The notes beneath the pieces were generated by a model. That model was not told where the DNA came from, did not search any database, and was given only the letters and a program-made list of their open reading frames with translations. Both the position numbers and the translations under genes were made by a program. Positions 51,801 through 63,165 of a DNA stretch of 64,000 bases are shown one piece after another; position 1 is the stretch's first letter; the number at the start of each line of letters is the position of its first letter. Source of the DNA: Hymenoscyphus infarciens (taxonomy: Eukaryota > Ascomycota > Leotiomycetes > Helotiales > Helotiaceae); contig LLCB01000129.1 in assembly GCA_001414345.1 (NCBI GenBank), positions 87,950 to 151,949 of the forward strand, given 5' to 3'.

Positions 51801-52893
51801 TAATTTATACTTGATTTAAGGTTTAGGAAGTAGTAGAAAGTTTATTAAGAGTAAGAGTCTATAAGCGAAAGAGGTTTAAACATAGGCTTTAAAAAGTAAA
51901 GAAGGGTTTAAACAAAGGTTTAAAAGAGGGTTAGATTAGAGAGAGTTTAGAAGCGGAGTATTTGTTAACTATATAGTTTACTTATAATTATATCTATCTT
52001 ATTTAACTAATTATTTTATCTTTTGTTTTTATACTACTATCTTATTAATATATTATCTATATCTAAGAAGTCTTACTTATTATTTTATTAGGATCTTCTA
52101 GGTCTTAGTATATAGTTATAGATTAAAGAGGGTTTAAAAAGTCTTTTAAAAAGAGGTATAGCTCTAGAAGAGAGTTATTAGAAGGTATTAAGAGTAGCTA
52201 CTTATAGCTAAAAGGGGTATAAATTCGAGCTTAGAAGTAGGAGAGAGTTAGATTAGAGAGGGTTTAGAGATAAAGTGTTTTATTAACTTTAAATTATAAG
52301 ATCGCTTATCTATCTTTCTAGCTTAGCTAGCTAATTCCTTATTTCTTAATTCTCTACTTCTAAAGCTTATATAACTAACTATATCTAGTCTATATTTAAA
52401 AAGTCTTACTAGTCTCTTTAACTATTATTTTATTAGAATCTTCTAAATCTTAGTATATAGATACTATTTAAGTAGCTTTTAGAAAAAGAGATAGCTCTAG
52501 AAGAGCGTTTAACACCTCGTAGTAGAACTAGGTTTAATATTTCAAAGATATTAATTTTAAAGAAGAGAGAGTAAGATTAGATTTAGAAGCCTTTTAAATA
52601 ACTATTATAAGTTAACTTATTTACTAAATCTAGAGTTATTAAGACTCTTAGAAATACTTAGTATATTCTAATCTCTTAATATATACTAAAACACGATTTT
52701 TACTAGCTATCTATATAAATACTAAACCCTAGTATTACTAGCTATCTAAATAGTCTCTAATTACCTAGCTATTTAAAAATACTATTATAATATTCTAAAT
52801 CAAGAGTAAATTAACTTCTAAATAAAGAGTAGTAATAAGCTTAAAGGAGATATTATTAAAGCTATTATTAGTAAAGAAGAGTTATTATTTTTA

Positions 52894-53369
52894 TATAATA
52901 GTATAAAATATATATAACTATAATAGAGGTATATAAGAGTATATATAATAGAATAATATATATAAATACTAAGCACTAATATAGAAGAAAATAATAACTA
53001 TCCCTCTTCTATACTAAACATAAACGTCTATATATAAGAGGTTAAAAGCTTCTAAGTTCTAATAAAAATAATAACTAAGCCTTATCTAATATAGCTAATA
53101 CTAAATAACAAAAGCTAAAAAGCTAAATATATAACCTTTAAATCTTTAGAAAGCTAAATATATAATATCTAAACCTTAATCCCTTCTATATATAAATATT
53201 AGATATTAATACTTTTAGTACTTTACTTATATAAGTATTAGTTATTTATAATCTCAGCCTCAGATATATCAAAGGTATTAGTAGTACTTAAAGGTATTAG
53301 TAGTTTTACAAATACTAATAATTTAGAATAGTACTATTATATAATAATCTAGGATAGCGTGCTATTATA
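52894..53369 (-). repeat. LTR (right) of the gypsy derivative
   Basis: 476 bp, same length as the left LTR, followed by GGTAG. Also an empty-site version for the MULE insertion point (about 53060-53085). Confidence 0.85.
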
Positions 53370-53490
53370 GGTAGATTAAAAGGAGTAGAATTATAGAATA
53401 TATCTAAGAGTATAATCGCTTAATACTATTAGATAAGAAGACTAGGCTACGGCGGTAGTAGAGGAGAAGGAAGAGAGAGTTATTAAAGTC

Positions 53491-54762
53491 TATTATAGGA
53501 AAGACACGTAACCACACTAGTAGCGGACCTATATATATTCCTAGCTTCTACTAGCCTTTACTTTTCAGACGTTTATTACTATACTATATAAGAGATTACT
53601 TTTATATATTTCACTAGGCTTAGCTATAAGCTTCTAATCTATAATCTATCTCTTATACTATATAATAGTAATACTCTAAAATCTAGTAACCTCTCTAAAT
53701 CGACCTCGCTTACCAAAATCGCCTTCTACTAAACTATATTACAACTAATATCTCTCTCTCTCTCTCGTCCTCTCTCTCTCTCGTTCTCTCTCTCTCTCGT
53801 TCTCTCTCTCTCTCGTCCTTTTCACTCTATAAATATACTCTCTACGATCTTTCGAGTAACCTCTCTTCTCTTATACTCTTTCCGTTCTATATATATATAC
53901 TCTTTAATCTCTTAATATATACACCCTCTTTAATCTTTCAAGTAACCTCTCTTTGATCTTCTAAGTAACTTCTCTTTAATCTCTCGACATATATATACTC
54001 TTTAATCTCTTAAGTTCTAAGTCCTTAATCCTCTTTCTAGCTCTGTCTACTTATATCTCCGCCTCGATGTCGACCTCCGAGACTTGGTTTTATCTTCTCT
54101 TCTCTCCTCTTTTAGTATTTCTTACGTTACTATAATAACGGCTATTCTAATAATTTCGTACATTTACCGACTATATATCTAATAATATCTTACTAAATTC
54201 TTACTCTATATATCGATATATCTCTCTAAGACATAGTATAAGCTAGGAATATATACTAGTATTATATATAGTTTAAAGCGCTTTTAAGTATCTTAAAAGA
54301 AAGAAAGAGAAGAAACACTGTTATATATAACGCTAGCTAGAGTATACGACCTCTAAAGCTAGCTATAACTTTAGAAGAGACTTACTTATAGCTAGAAGTT
54401 AGATAATATTACAGCTTAATAGAACGTAGCTATATAGACGCTAGCTAGGGTATATAACCTCTAAAGCTAGCTATAACTTAGAGGAAGCTTACTTAAAGAC
54501 TAGAAGACGAGTTATAGCTTTGTTTATTTCTTTCTTTTATTTCTTTTACCTTTTTAGATCTTTAGAGCCGACCTTTCTTTTAGACGGGTATATTACGAGA
54601 AGGACACGTGACTACACTAGTAGCGGACCTGTATATATTCCTAGCTCCTACTAGCCTTTACTCTTTAGACGTTTATTACTATACTATATAAGAGATTACT
54701 TTCACGTATTTCACTAGGCCTAGCTATAAGCTCCTAATCTATAATCTATCTCTTATACTATA
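53491..54762. mobile_element. TRIM-like miniature LTR element nested in the Ngaro element
   Basis: Direct repeats 53491-53662 and 54591-54762 (172 bp, offset exactly 1100 bp) have TATTA/CTATA ends and the 5-bp duplication AAGTC on both sides (53486-53490, 54763-54767). The 928-bp interior has no coding trace. It carries a CT-rich microsatellite with CGTCC/CGTTC spacers (53750-53820) and two copies of a roughly 110-bp tandem unit (54325-54520). Family not recognised. Confidence 0.82.
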
Positions 54763-54767
54763 AAGTC

Positions 54768-57700
54768 GTAATTAGAATAGTAATATCTCTTTATAGACGT
54801 GCTTTAAGATAAGTAAACTAGGAGGTTATAAGAACCTAAATTACACTCGAATCTATCTATAAAAGAAGGATAATAAAGGTAATAAGAAGGAGATAAAGAA
54901 GAGCTAAGAAGTTAGTATAGAAGGGATAATAGATAGAGACTATAGTAGTACTAATAAAGATCTTTTACTCTAATTTATATCTTTCTATTTATACTCTTCT
55001 ATACCTATTCGATCAAATACTATAGTATTCTTCTCTTTATATAATATATTAAAACTACTACTAGATATATTACTCTCTCTATTATCTCTTAAAATATAGA
55101 AGGCGTTATTATTCTAATATCTTAATTATTTACTTCTAGAAAATATTAATAATATACTTCGATTTAGAGCGCTAATTAGGTATAAGAGCTTAGAAGTTTT
55201 ATATATATTAAAGAACCTCTTATTAGCTACTAAATTTAATAAGCTTTTAACTTCGAAAGTAAGAGACGATTTAAAAGCTAGCCTAATCGAGAAAGTTAAT
55301 CTACGTTAGAGAGTATCTTTCGTAGCTTCTCTACTTAGTTTTACATCTAAACTAAAGCCTAATAGTAATCGACGCTAAATATACTATTTATCCTACTCTA
55401 AAGACTACTTAATAAATTATTATATATTAGACAAATATATATATCTGAAGTATATCTCCTTCTAGAAGGTATTAGCTATAGTATAAGAAGCTAACTAAGA
55501 GTATATAATACTTAAAAAAGATATATCTAACGCTTTTCGAATAATACCGATTATACTATAAATATACTAGCTTTTAGGTTTCTAATAAAAAGGGATTTAT
55601 TATACTTATATAGTACTACTCTTTAGCTTTACTATAGTACTATTTATCTTTAATATCTTTATAGAGGCTCTTAAATAGATAATATAGTTATACTTAGAGT
55701 AGTATATTATAAGCTACTATTTAGAGAACGAGTTTACTATATTTAAAGCTATTAAAGCTATATCTTAATTTCTTAAGAAATAAGCTATAGAGTATAAGAC
55801 TCTTACTTAAATATTAGATATACTAATTAATAATAAAAAGAGTACTTAAGATATACTTCTAGAAGTAATAGAGTACTTAATAGATACCGTCGCTTTTAAA
55901 GCCTCTATACTACTAGAAAAGCTAGCTAAGATAAAGCTCGAGATACGCTAATTTATCAACTATAGAAGTATTACCTATAACGAGCTTAAATCGCTTACTA
56001 GCCTTCTATCTTTTTATACCTCTATAATATAATTAAGCTAAGCCTTCTACTATAACTTCTAGACATTTATATATATATATAGCCTAACTACGTACCTTAT
56101 ATAGAAAGGAGGCGTCTCTTAAAGAAAGTCTAGAAGAACCTTAGATAGTAGAATAAGATATTACTATAGTTTAATAGTATATACTTCTTTAATAATATCT
56201 ACTTATATATATACCTTTTTTATAATACTTTTATTAAAGACTTAGAGGCCTTCTTTTTAGAAGTAGACGATCTAAGATATGTTTAGTAAGAGTATATATA
56301 TATACTACTAAAAGAACACGCTCTTTAGTTACCCTTCTTAGAGATTAGAAAGGACTCTTAATTTAATATAAATATCTTTAAGATTAAGGTAGTAAGAGTA
56401 TACTTTAAATAATAGAAGAAGGTATAAGTAATAAAAAGAGTAATTATCTATATAGATAATACTATTATATAGATTAGACTTCTTAAGTAGTTCTTAAGAT
56501 ACCTCTACTAAAATCGCCTTTTATAAGCTACTTTATACTTAGCTACCTAATTCGATATTAATATACGATTAGTATATATACTAGGAGTAGATAATATCTT
56601 AGTAGATACTCTCTTATATAATTTATATAGAATAGTAGCTAATTAGTATCTATACTAGTAGTCTCTTAATTTAATAATCTCTCTCTTAATTACCTTAAAT
56701 ATATAAAGAATAAAGTTAAAATATCTAAGATATATATAAAGCTCCTTTATTATAGCCTCTTATTAAATACTTAGAAAGTATATAATATATTTATATACTC
56801 TTTTAAGAGGTTCTAGATTAAGAGGCTCTAGCGACCGTGGCTAGTAATAACTTTAGCACTTTATAAGTAGGTTTTAAGAAGAGTATATAGCGAGATTAGT
56901 TAAGGACTTTTAAAGGCGGATTCTATATAAATTAGCCTTTCTGCGATTCGATTAATATATATAGAGTATAACCTAGATCTAAAGCTATTTAAGTCCCTGC
57001 TTTTATAACGAATTATAGTAGGCGTTTAAGCGATATAGAGCTCTTATAAGAAGAAGAAGGCAAAGCCTTTATTAATACTATAATTATACTAGATTACCTC
57101 TTAAGCTCTAAAGACTAGGCTTCGGGTTCTATAACTAGAATAGATTAATAGCCTTAACTTTAAAGCTACTATAAAGCTAGCTTTTATAAGATTTCTTTAT
57201 ACTATAGAGATTATATATAAAGACGCTAATTTAGTTAACTATAGAGTATTTATATATATACGCTTTTAATAACAAGATATTACTTTTACTAAGAAAGATA
57301 AATATATAATTATATATCTATAATCGAGTAAATTAGACTATAAGTATATAGAGGTAGAGATATTAGTATTAGGTATAAGATTACCTATCTACTCTATAAT
57401 AGTACTTCGAGTACTATTTACTCTTAATCCTTAACCTTCTATAGTACTACTCTTTTACTAGAAAAGTAGCTTCTTTATAAGAAACCGATATATTAGCTCT
57501 TTACGCTACTACTTCTAGATAGTCGGCGTTAGTAATAGTATATTATATTTAGAATATAGTCTATATAGAAGCACTATATAATATACTTTTAATAATAGAG
57601 TATTAGATATAGATATTTAAATACTTAGAAGATAGACTTTAAATACTTTTAAGAGATACTTTACTCTAAGCTATTAGAAGTAATACTTTTTAAATAGGCG

Positions 57701-57901
57701 CTTTTTAATAGATAGAGCTCTCTCTCTCCTAGCCTAGTAGGCTTTAGAAGACCTCTATAGTTAGTAGGTAGTATATTCTCTATTATAACTATATTATATT
57801 ACTATTTATACTACTTATAGTCCTTTTTACTTTTAAAAAGCTTTATCTTTTCTTATATTTATAATAGCTTCTCTTTAATTAGTTAAGTAACCTTACTTAA
57901 G
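54768..57901 (+). pseudogene. Reverse transcriptase/RNase H and tyrosine recombinase relics of the Ngaro element
   Basis: Forward frames broken by TAA/TAG. At 55505-55700 the DIRS-class RT pattern DISNAFRIIPI, LLGFQ, KGIYYTYIVLLFSF and FIFNIFIEAL is readable, followed by RNase H-like sequence to about 56650. From about 56850 to 57550 a separate region has the look of a tyrosine recombinase (Arg-containing helix segments and a late ITRYYF/YISIIEQIR stretch), less certain. The gene order gag, RT, recombinase matches Ngaro/PAT elements. Confidence 0.6.
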
Positions 57902-58079
57902 ATAGCTAATAGTACTTACTCTTTTTACTCTTATATTAGTAAGATACTTAAAGAGCCTCCTAATTAGCCTAAAAAGAAGATATATAAGAGAGTATAGAGT
58001 AAGATACTAGAAGCTAGCTAGTAAATATAGAAATTCTTAAAATAGCCTTAAATATATATATATAACGAAAAGCAATAAA
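57902..58079 (+). repeat. Repeat B1 of the split direct repeats
   Basis: 178 bp matching B2; ends GCAATAAA immediately before A2. Confidence 0.82.
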
Positions 58080-58233
58080 TAGAAAGGGTTTATAGTAAAT
58101 TAAGGAATTAGCTTATTAAGTAAGAGAGAGATATATATATATATACCTCCTCTTATACTAAGTAACCTCTATTCTACTAATAATACTTCCTATCGCTTTT
58201 AACGTCTTATTTAGTATTAAGCTCTTTTTTAAC
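58080..58233 (+). repeat. Repeat A2 of the split direct repeats
   Basis: 154 bp, RIP-mutated copy of A1, starting directly at the B1 end; 58234-58306 separates it from B2. Confidence 0.82.
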
Positions 58234-58306
58234 TCTACTCTCGTACCTCTTCGTAATACGCTTACTAGGATTAGTTAGTACTTTTTTAGCCTCTTAAATA
58301 AGTGTA

Positions 58307-58484
58307 ATAGCTAATAGTACTTACTCTTTTTACTCTTATATTAGTAAGATGCTTAGAGAGCCTCCTAATTAGCCTAAAAAGAAGGCATATAAGAGAGTGT
58401 AGAGTGAGATACTAGAAGCTAGCCAGCAAATACAGAAATTCTTAAAATAGCCTCAAATACGTGTATGTAACGAAAAGCGATAAA
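58307..58484 (+). repeat. Repeat B2 of the split direct repeats
   Basis: 178 bp, ends GCGATAAA at the boundary to normal DNA. Less RIP-mutated than B1. Confidence 0.82.
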
Positions 58485-58646
58485 CGGTTCAAATAATCTT
58501 GCCCCTTTTTGCCTTTCGTCTGCTCGCTGGATCCCCATTTCGTGCCGTACGTATCCTCTTCCCGACATATCCTAAACAGCACACGCCAGCGACCAGAATG
58601 GAGGAAAAGGGCAAAGGAGAGTAGAGAAAACACGCTGCCCCGAATG

Positions 58647-60484
58647 TTAAATATCGGTATTTTGTTCCTCGAATAACCAGCCGCCGGTAAAAAAGAGCTG
58701 GCGAGAGTCAGCTTTGAAAAATACAAGCTGTGGATGGGCCTGGCAGTTGATTTAACTCACACTTGGAATAGCTCCGGTTAAGGAAAAGATTCCCATACAT
58801 AGAGTTGTGACCTTCCAACCATAATCTTGTCTCAATGCCCCGAAAACCATAGGACCAAAAAGAGTAGCGCCAGCCATCGCGCAATTGAAAAGAGCATACG
58901 CCTGGGCATAGGCACCGCCCGGTCCGAAGCTACCAGGGTTATCTTCCTCCATCTCCTCCACTACCGCTGAAAGATCAGCAGCAACCGGAGAAACAATACA
59001 AATAAGAGTACACCCTAGAGTGAAAATACATGCGATTAGCCACCATACAAATAAGAAGCCGAAAAATTTGCTGACATACCGCTCAAAAATAGCAAGCAGC
59101 AGAGTAAAATCTTTTGCTCTACCGTATTCTTTTCGACAAGTCGCATAAGAATCAATGGAATTGTAGTCAAAGTGCACCCACCCACCGCAATCCAGCGGGG
59201 TCCAACTCGGTCTGATAGTGCTCCAACAATTGGACCAGCGAGTGCTGGTATGGCGAGGCAAAGAAAAACGAGGCCAGCGTTAAGGGAGTTCCAATGAAAG
59301 GTGTCTTTGACAAACAATGGTAGAACACCGTCAAAGGTGGCCAGGATACCCACATTCACAAATATTCCATAAATGGCTGCAAGAAGGCGCGGTGACGCGA
59401 GTAGGCGAAAAATAACAGGCTTACTCCTCTCTCCTCCCTTCCCTTTCCTGGCATCATGTCGCTTGTTGATTAGGGTACTCGTTTCGTGGTGTCCAGGGAA
59501 GTGCACAGAAGGTGTTGAACCGCTGGGGTCACTATCAGCCTCATCCGAACTAGTACTTTCCCCGGACACAATACCGCTCGCATTTGGAAATGTGTTATAG
59601 CCAGAGGCGCCATTATCTGATATCCCTTGGCTAACCTGTTTCTCAACCTTGCGTTTTTCGATCATTGATAAACGCATGAGGATGTCAACGACAGCAACTG
59701 CTATAGCAACGGAGAAAACAGCCGTGTAGCCCGCTGTATTATAGATGATGCCACCTGCTAGAGGAGATACAATCAGACCAAAGCTAGAAGCCGAGAGCGC
59801 CGTTCCCATATATTGCCCAATGTTTTCACGGCCCACGGTATCCACTAGCAAGGCCAAACCAACTGTATAAGTAACAGCGGCAGACAGGCCTTGGAGAGTT
59901 CTGCTTATAACGAGAATCCATGTCGCCTTTGCGACTGCCAGTAGGATTGTTGCACCAACAAGAAGCAAGAGGCCCAGGTAATAGGAAATGGCTCGATCAG
60001 AGGTGTGGTCCGCGATGTATCCACATATTGCTATTCTTTCCATCAGATAGAATACCAAAAAGGGGTTGGGAAACCTACGAGATGCCACCACGACCGCAGC
60101 CCCAAAAAGAGCAAGCAATAAAGAGTTCCACCATTGTACTGGCACCCATTAGCAAGAGTTCGTCGCCTTGCCACTTCTCATACCTTCATTCTCTGGTACA
60201 CCGGATCGGTCTCGTAGACTGAATGGAAGAACCGGTACAACCTATTGAGCGAATGTTCTTAGTGTATTATTTTGAGTCATAGATATTGGCCACGTACTAC
60301 TCCATACATAAAAGCATCCTTTGGGTATGGTTAGGTCAGTCAAGACAAAGATGATCTGCTGGAGACTTACAGTAAATATTGCAACGCATACTGTGGCGAG
60401 AATGAAACGGTCAGAGGATCGAAATTCAAGGAGGTACGGACGCCGGGAAAGGGGAGAGTTCGCATTCTCCAAATCGTTTGTCAT
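58647..60484 (-). CDS. Major facilitator superfamily transporter (DHA1-like)
   Basis: Seven exons (60484-60371, 60318-60298, 60241-60184, 60138-60079, 60030-59080, 59014-58761, 58697-58647) total 1509 nt, 502 residues. Twelve hydrophobic helices are split by a long polar Ser-rich loop (about residues 215-275). MFS signatures: SPICGYIADHTSDR between helices 2 and 3 (the GxxxDRxxR loop) and GPIVGALSDRVGPR in the second half. The very small exon 2 (DAFMYGV) and exon 4 are required to keep the first helices. The last splice restores the usual PSLFFTGGWLFEE ending; without it the protein stops at 58752. Probably a plasma-membrane exporter of small organic molecules. Its 3' end is 162 bp from the retroelement. 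Confidence 0.87.
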
Positions 60485-60941
60485 ATTGAGTTCAAAAATG
60501 AAGGTGGGTGCGTCGAATGTGGAAAATTTTCCTTGCTGAAAAGACACGTTAAAACATGATACTTCCTGAGGACACAGTTTTGGAGAGAAACAATCCCGAG
60601 GATGGACCCAAGGAAAGAAGTCGCGCATACGCTAAAGCAAGATCGGCAGGCAAAATTTGAGGTGTGATTTGATTTGGTATCACTGGGAAATATTGAAAGT
60701 ACACGAGAGTCGTCTTGACTGGCCTGGACTCAATTGGCACAACATCAATGGTAACATGATAGGGAATGAATGCTAAAAGAAGAAAATATTTCAAAATTAA
60801 CGTTGTAGAGTTTGACGACTCAAAACATACCAGGACCAATACTATAAGAATAAAATCTTAGCTTCTGTCGCAATTCTAATTCGCTAGGTCCACAACTGAG
60901 ACCGCAACACAAACAGACAAAAACGGTAGAGCAACACAGAA
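60485..60941. promoter_or_regulatory. Divergent promoter region of the MFS and alcohol dehydrogenase genes
   Basis: 457 bp between divergent starts, suggesting shared regulation of a transporter and a dehydrogenase. An upstream in-frame ATG for the MFS gene at 60628 exists, but the added residues look non-native. Confidence 0.45.
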
Positions 60942-62440
60942 ATGGATTTGGCTAAAGAGCGCCGGGCTGAAGACACGGCAAGGCTGTCCACGCCCACCTT
61001 TCGAGGCTGGATGGCTCTGGATATAGATTGCCTCAAGAACGGCCTACAGCTCCAGGAGTTTCGGCCGAAAAAATGGCAGGAAACCGATATTGAGGTCAGA
61101 ATCACGCACTGTGGTCTATGTGGATCTGATCTGCATACTTTGCGAAGCGGATGGGTAAGTAGGTGCGAATGAAGCTTTTCAAACCTACAGCTGACTGCTC
61201 AAGTTAGGGCCCGACTGATTATCCGTGTTGTGTTGGGCATGAAATCATAGGAGAGGTCGTACGCGTAGGAAGACTGGTGGAACGGAATATCATGTAGGTA
61301 TAAACCCTCCTCGTAGCATGTTCCCCAGTATTAATGGAAACCAGGCCCGGAGAACGAGTGGGAGTCGGGCCATATGTGCATGTTTGTGGGGAGGGAAGTT
61401 GTCATGAATGCCAAAATGGAATGCCTGGCTATTGTCCAAAGCGAGTGCCAGCATATGAGGTGGGTTGTCTCCACGTTTTTGCTTCCCCTTTAGGCAGCTT
61501 TAGGAGGGTTGAAACTCTGTTTCTTCCTCATCCTGATCAGGCATATTTCTGGAAATGGAAACATTGACTCTGAGATCTCTCACAGGGCATCCTTCCGGAC
61601 GGAAGCAAAACAAATGGGGGTTTGGCAAACTATTGCCGCGTGGTTGGTCTCTCTTTATCTTTGGGGTCTTCCTCCTCGTCTGGAGAATGTTAAAAGGCCC
61701 TAGAAGAAAGTTGAAAAGAAGATTCGCTGACCGCAACTTCAGCCAGGGGCCGCCGCTATCCGTATCCCATCTGCGCTCAACAGCGCGGAAGCCTCTGTGA
61801 TGTTATGGTATGCCCTGCCCCTTCCTCCTCATCCACCGACGGCGAACGCTGACATGACTGGAACAGTGCCGGCATCACTTCGTTTCTTCCTTTGAAGGAA
61901 TACCAAGGAAATCAAAAGCGCGTGGGGATTATCGGTGTTGGGGGAATCGGCCATTTCGGAATCATGTTTGCGAAAAGCTTAGGCTACGCTTCCGTTGTCG
62001 CCATCTCTCGCCGAGAAAACAAGCGTGCCGATGCTCTATCGTTGGGAGCAAATGCGTATATCGCGACTGATGAGGAGGAGGATTGGGCGGGGAAATATGG
62101 GAGTTCTTTGGACGTGATTATCTCGACCGTGTCGTCTTCCGAAATGCCCCTCAACGAATATCTCTCCTTGTTGCGGAGTGGGGGTCATTTCTGCCAGCTT
62201 GGTCTGCCCGAACAGCCATTGCCGGCCCTCGAGAGTATGGGCCTCTGCCAACGCAAAATCTCGATTCATTTCTCTGATATCGGGTCTGTGGACGATGTCG
62301 AGAAGATGCTGGAGTTTGCCGCCGAAGAGAACATTCGACCTTGGGTTGAGACCCGTCGGATGAACGACATCAATCAGGTCTTGCACGAGCTAGAAGCTGG
62401 GAAAGCTAAGTATCGTTATGTGTTGGTCAATGATGTGTGA
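60942..62440 (+). CDS. Zinc-dependent alcohol dehydrogenase, cinnamyl-alcohol/ADH6 type
   Basis: Six exons (60942-61154, 61208-61293, 61345-61459, 61586-61642, 61743-61807, 61867-62440) total 1110 nt, 369 residues. Catalytic zinc motif HCGLCGSDLHTL, then GHEIIGEVVRVG, a structural-zinc cysteine cluster (CGEGSCHECQNGMPGYCP), PDGSKTNGGLANYCRV, MLCAGITSFLPL and the nucleotide-binding GVGGIGHFGIMFAKSLGY followed by SRRENKR, which favours NADP. Family members reduce aldehydes or oxidise primary alcohols in the cytosol. The exon with PGAAAIRIPSALNSAEASV is less conserved than usual, so intron 5 boundaries (61643-61742) are the weakest part. Substrate unknown. Confidence 0.86.
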
Positions 62441-62877
62441 TGGTTGGAGGGTTGGAGGGAAGGGAAAGCGCGGCGTTCCCAGCATCAGGATATTCATACC
62501 TTGGGGCCTTGATTCTTAGGCACGAGTGGTTTTCAAGCCTCCTATTTCAATTTTGAAAACATAGAACACTAAAAAATTCATGGGATACACACATGACACC
62601 CGATCTAGAGCACAAGGACATACCAATGAAATGGCTTAAGCTAGTAACTCCTGGAAACGCACAAGAGTAAGCTGCGTAATGACTAAAAGTTGACGAGAGC
62701 TAGGCACAAGAATACACAATTGAAGATGAGTATAAGTGTATTGGTCCCCGTCTCAACTCTATCGCCCAATTCCTCAACAAAAAACAGCATTGTTTTCAAA
62801 ATCTTTGGCAACTTTAATTCTATGACCTTGCTTCCACTCATAGCATGGATACGTACCTCCCACCTTAAAACAACTAG
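62441..62877. other. Intergenic stretch downstream of the dehydrogenase
   Basis: No convincing gene; holds the presumed 3' end of the dehydrogenase transcript. Confidence 0.4.
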
Positions 62878-63060
62878 TATTTCCCTCGGGAAATTGGAAT
62901 TCGAAGATGATCTCAAAGAAGTCGACCTTCCCATCGAAGTCAAGCGCGAGGTTCTAAACACAGCATGGGAATGCACTAGAGCAGTCATACCTCATTTCAC
63001 CAACCGGACTCGCTACTTCGCTACTGTCCGTCTATTGGTAATCGCTGTGGCAGAATTAGG
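62878..63060 (+). pseudogene. Fragment resembling BcABA3-type (alpha-ionylideneethane synthase) sesquiterpene synthases
   Basis: One frame reads YFPREI from 62878 and stops soon after; the next frame continues DDLKEVDLPIEVKREVLNTA and then WECTRAVIPHFTNRTRYFA to AVAEL at about 63058. Together they look like the N-terminal portion of the BcABA3 family, where a YYPPD-like start is followed by a conserved AWEYTRxxIPxxTNWxRY block. The required one-base shift near 62895, substitutions in the block and the abrupt loss of similarity after 63060 mean a broken relic. It lies at the AT-island border next to a dehydrogenase and an exporter. Recognition is by eye only. Confidence 0.42.
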
Positions 63061-63146
63061 ATGCAAGAGGCGGCGGTTGACAGTTTGGGCCTCTGGCGCT
63101 AGCCCTAATCCGGCCCTAGCCCCATGCTAAGAGCGCCAAGTCTCAG

Positions 63147-63165
63147 CCCTAACCCTACCCTAAAA
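63147..63165. repeat. Short telomere-like repeat
   Basis: CCCTAACCCTACCCTAAAA, about three degenerate units of the CCCTAA type, with more CCCTAA/CCCTAG words scattered at 63105-63125. Too short to be a telomere. Confidence 0.5.

Larger units (their letters stand above)
48421..53369 (-). mobile_element. Non-autonomous gypsy derivative (LARD-like) nested in the Ngaro element
   Basis: Two 476-bp LTRs (48421-48896, 52894-53369) in the reverse orientation and the 5-bp duplication GGTAG (48416-48420, 53370-53374) define 4949 bp. The segment 48897-50460 matches, in reverse, the region 8040-9631 of the gypsy element, and 52640-52893 matches its leader (2550-2800, 10000-10243). The reverse transcriptase and integrase region is missing; 50470-52560 is unrelated RIP-degraded sequence with internally repeated motifs. 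It therefore keeps the ends needed for mobilisation without the pol genes. Confidence 0.85.
46904..58484 (+). mobile_element. Ngaro/PAT-type tyrosine-recombinase retroelement (DIRS order), RIP-inactivated, with nested insertions
   Basis: The ends show the split direct repeat order A1 (46904-47057), internal region, B1 (57902-58079), A2 (58080-58233), B2 (58307-58484). A copies are both 154 bp and B copies both 178 bp, and B1 abuts A2 directly. Internal forward frames, full of TAA/TAG, contain a gag-like ORF, a DIRS-type reverse transcriptase with RNase H, and a tyrosine-recombinase-like region. No integrase or LTRs of its own are seen. Subtracting the gypsy derivative (4949+5 bp) and the TRIM (1272+5 bp) leaves about 5350 bp, the usual size of Ngaro elements. 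A1 and B2, at the outer edges, retain CpA/TpG, while the inner A2 and B1 do not. Confidence 0.82.
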
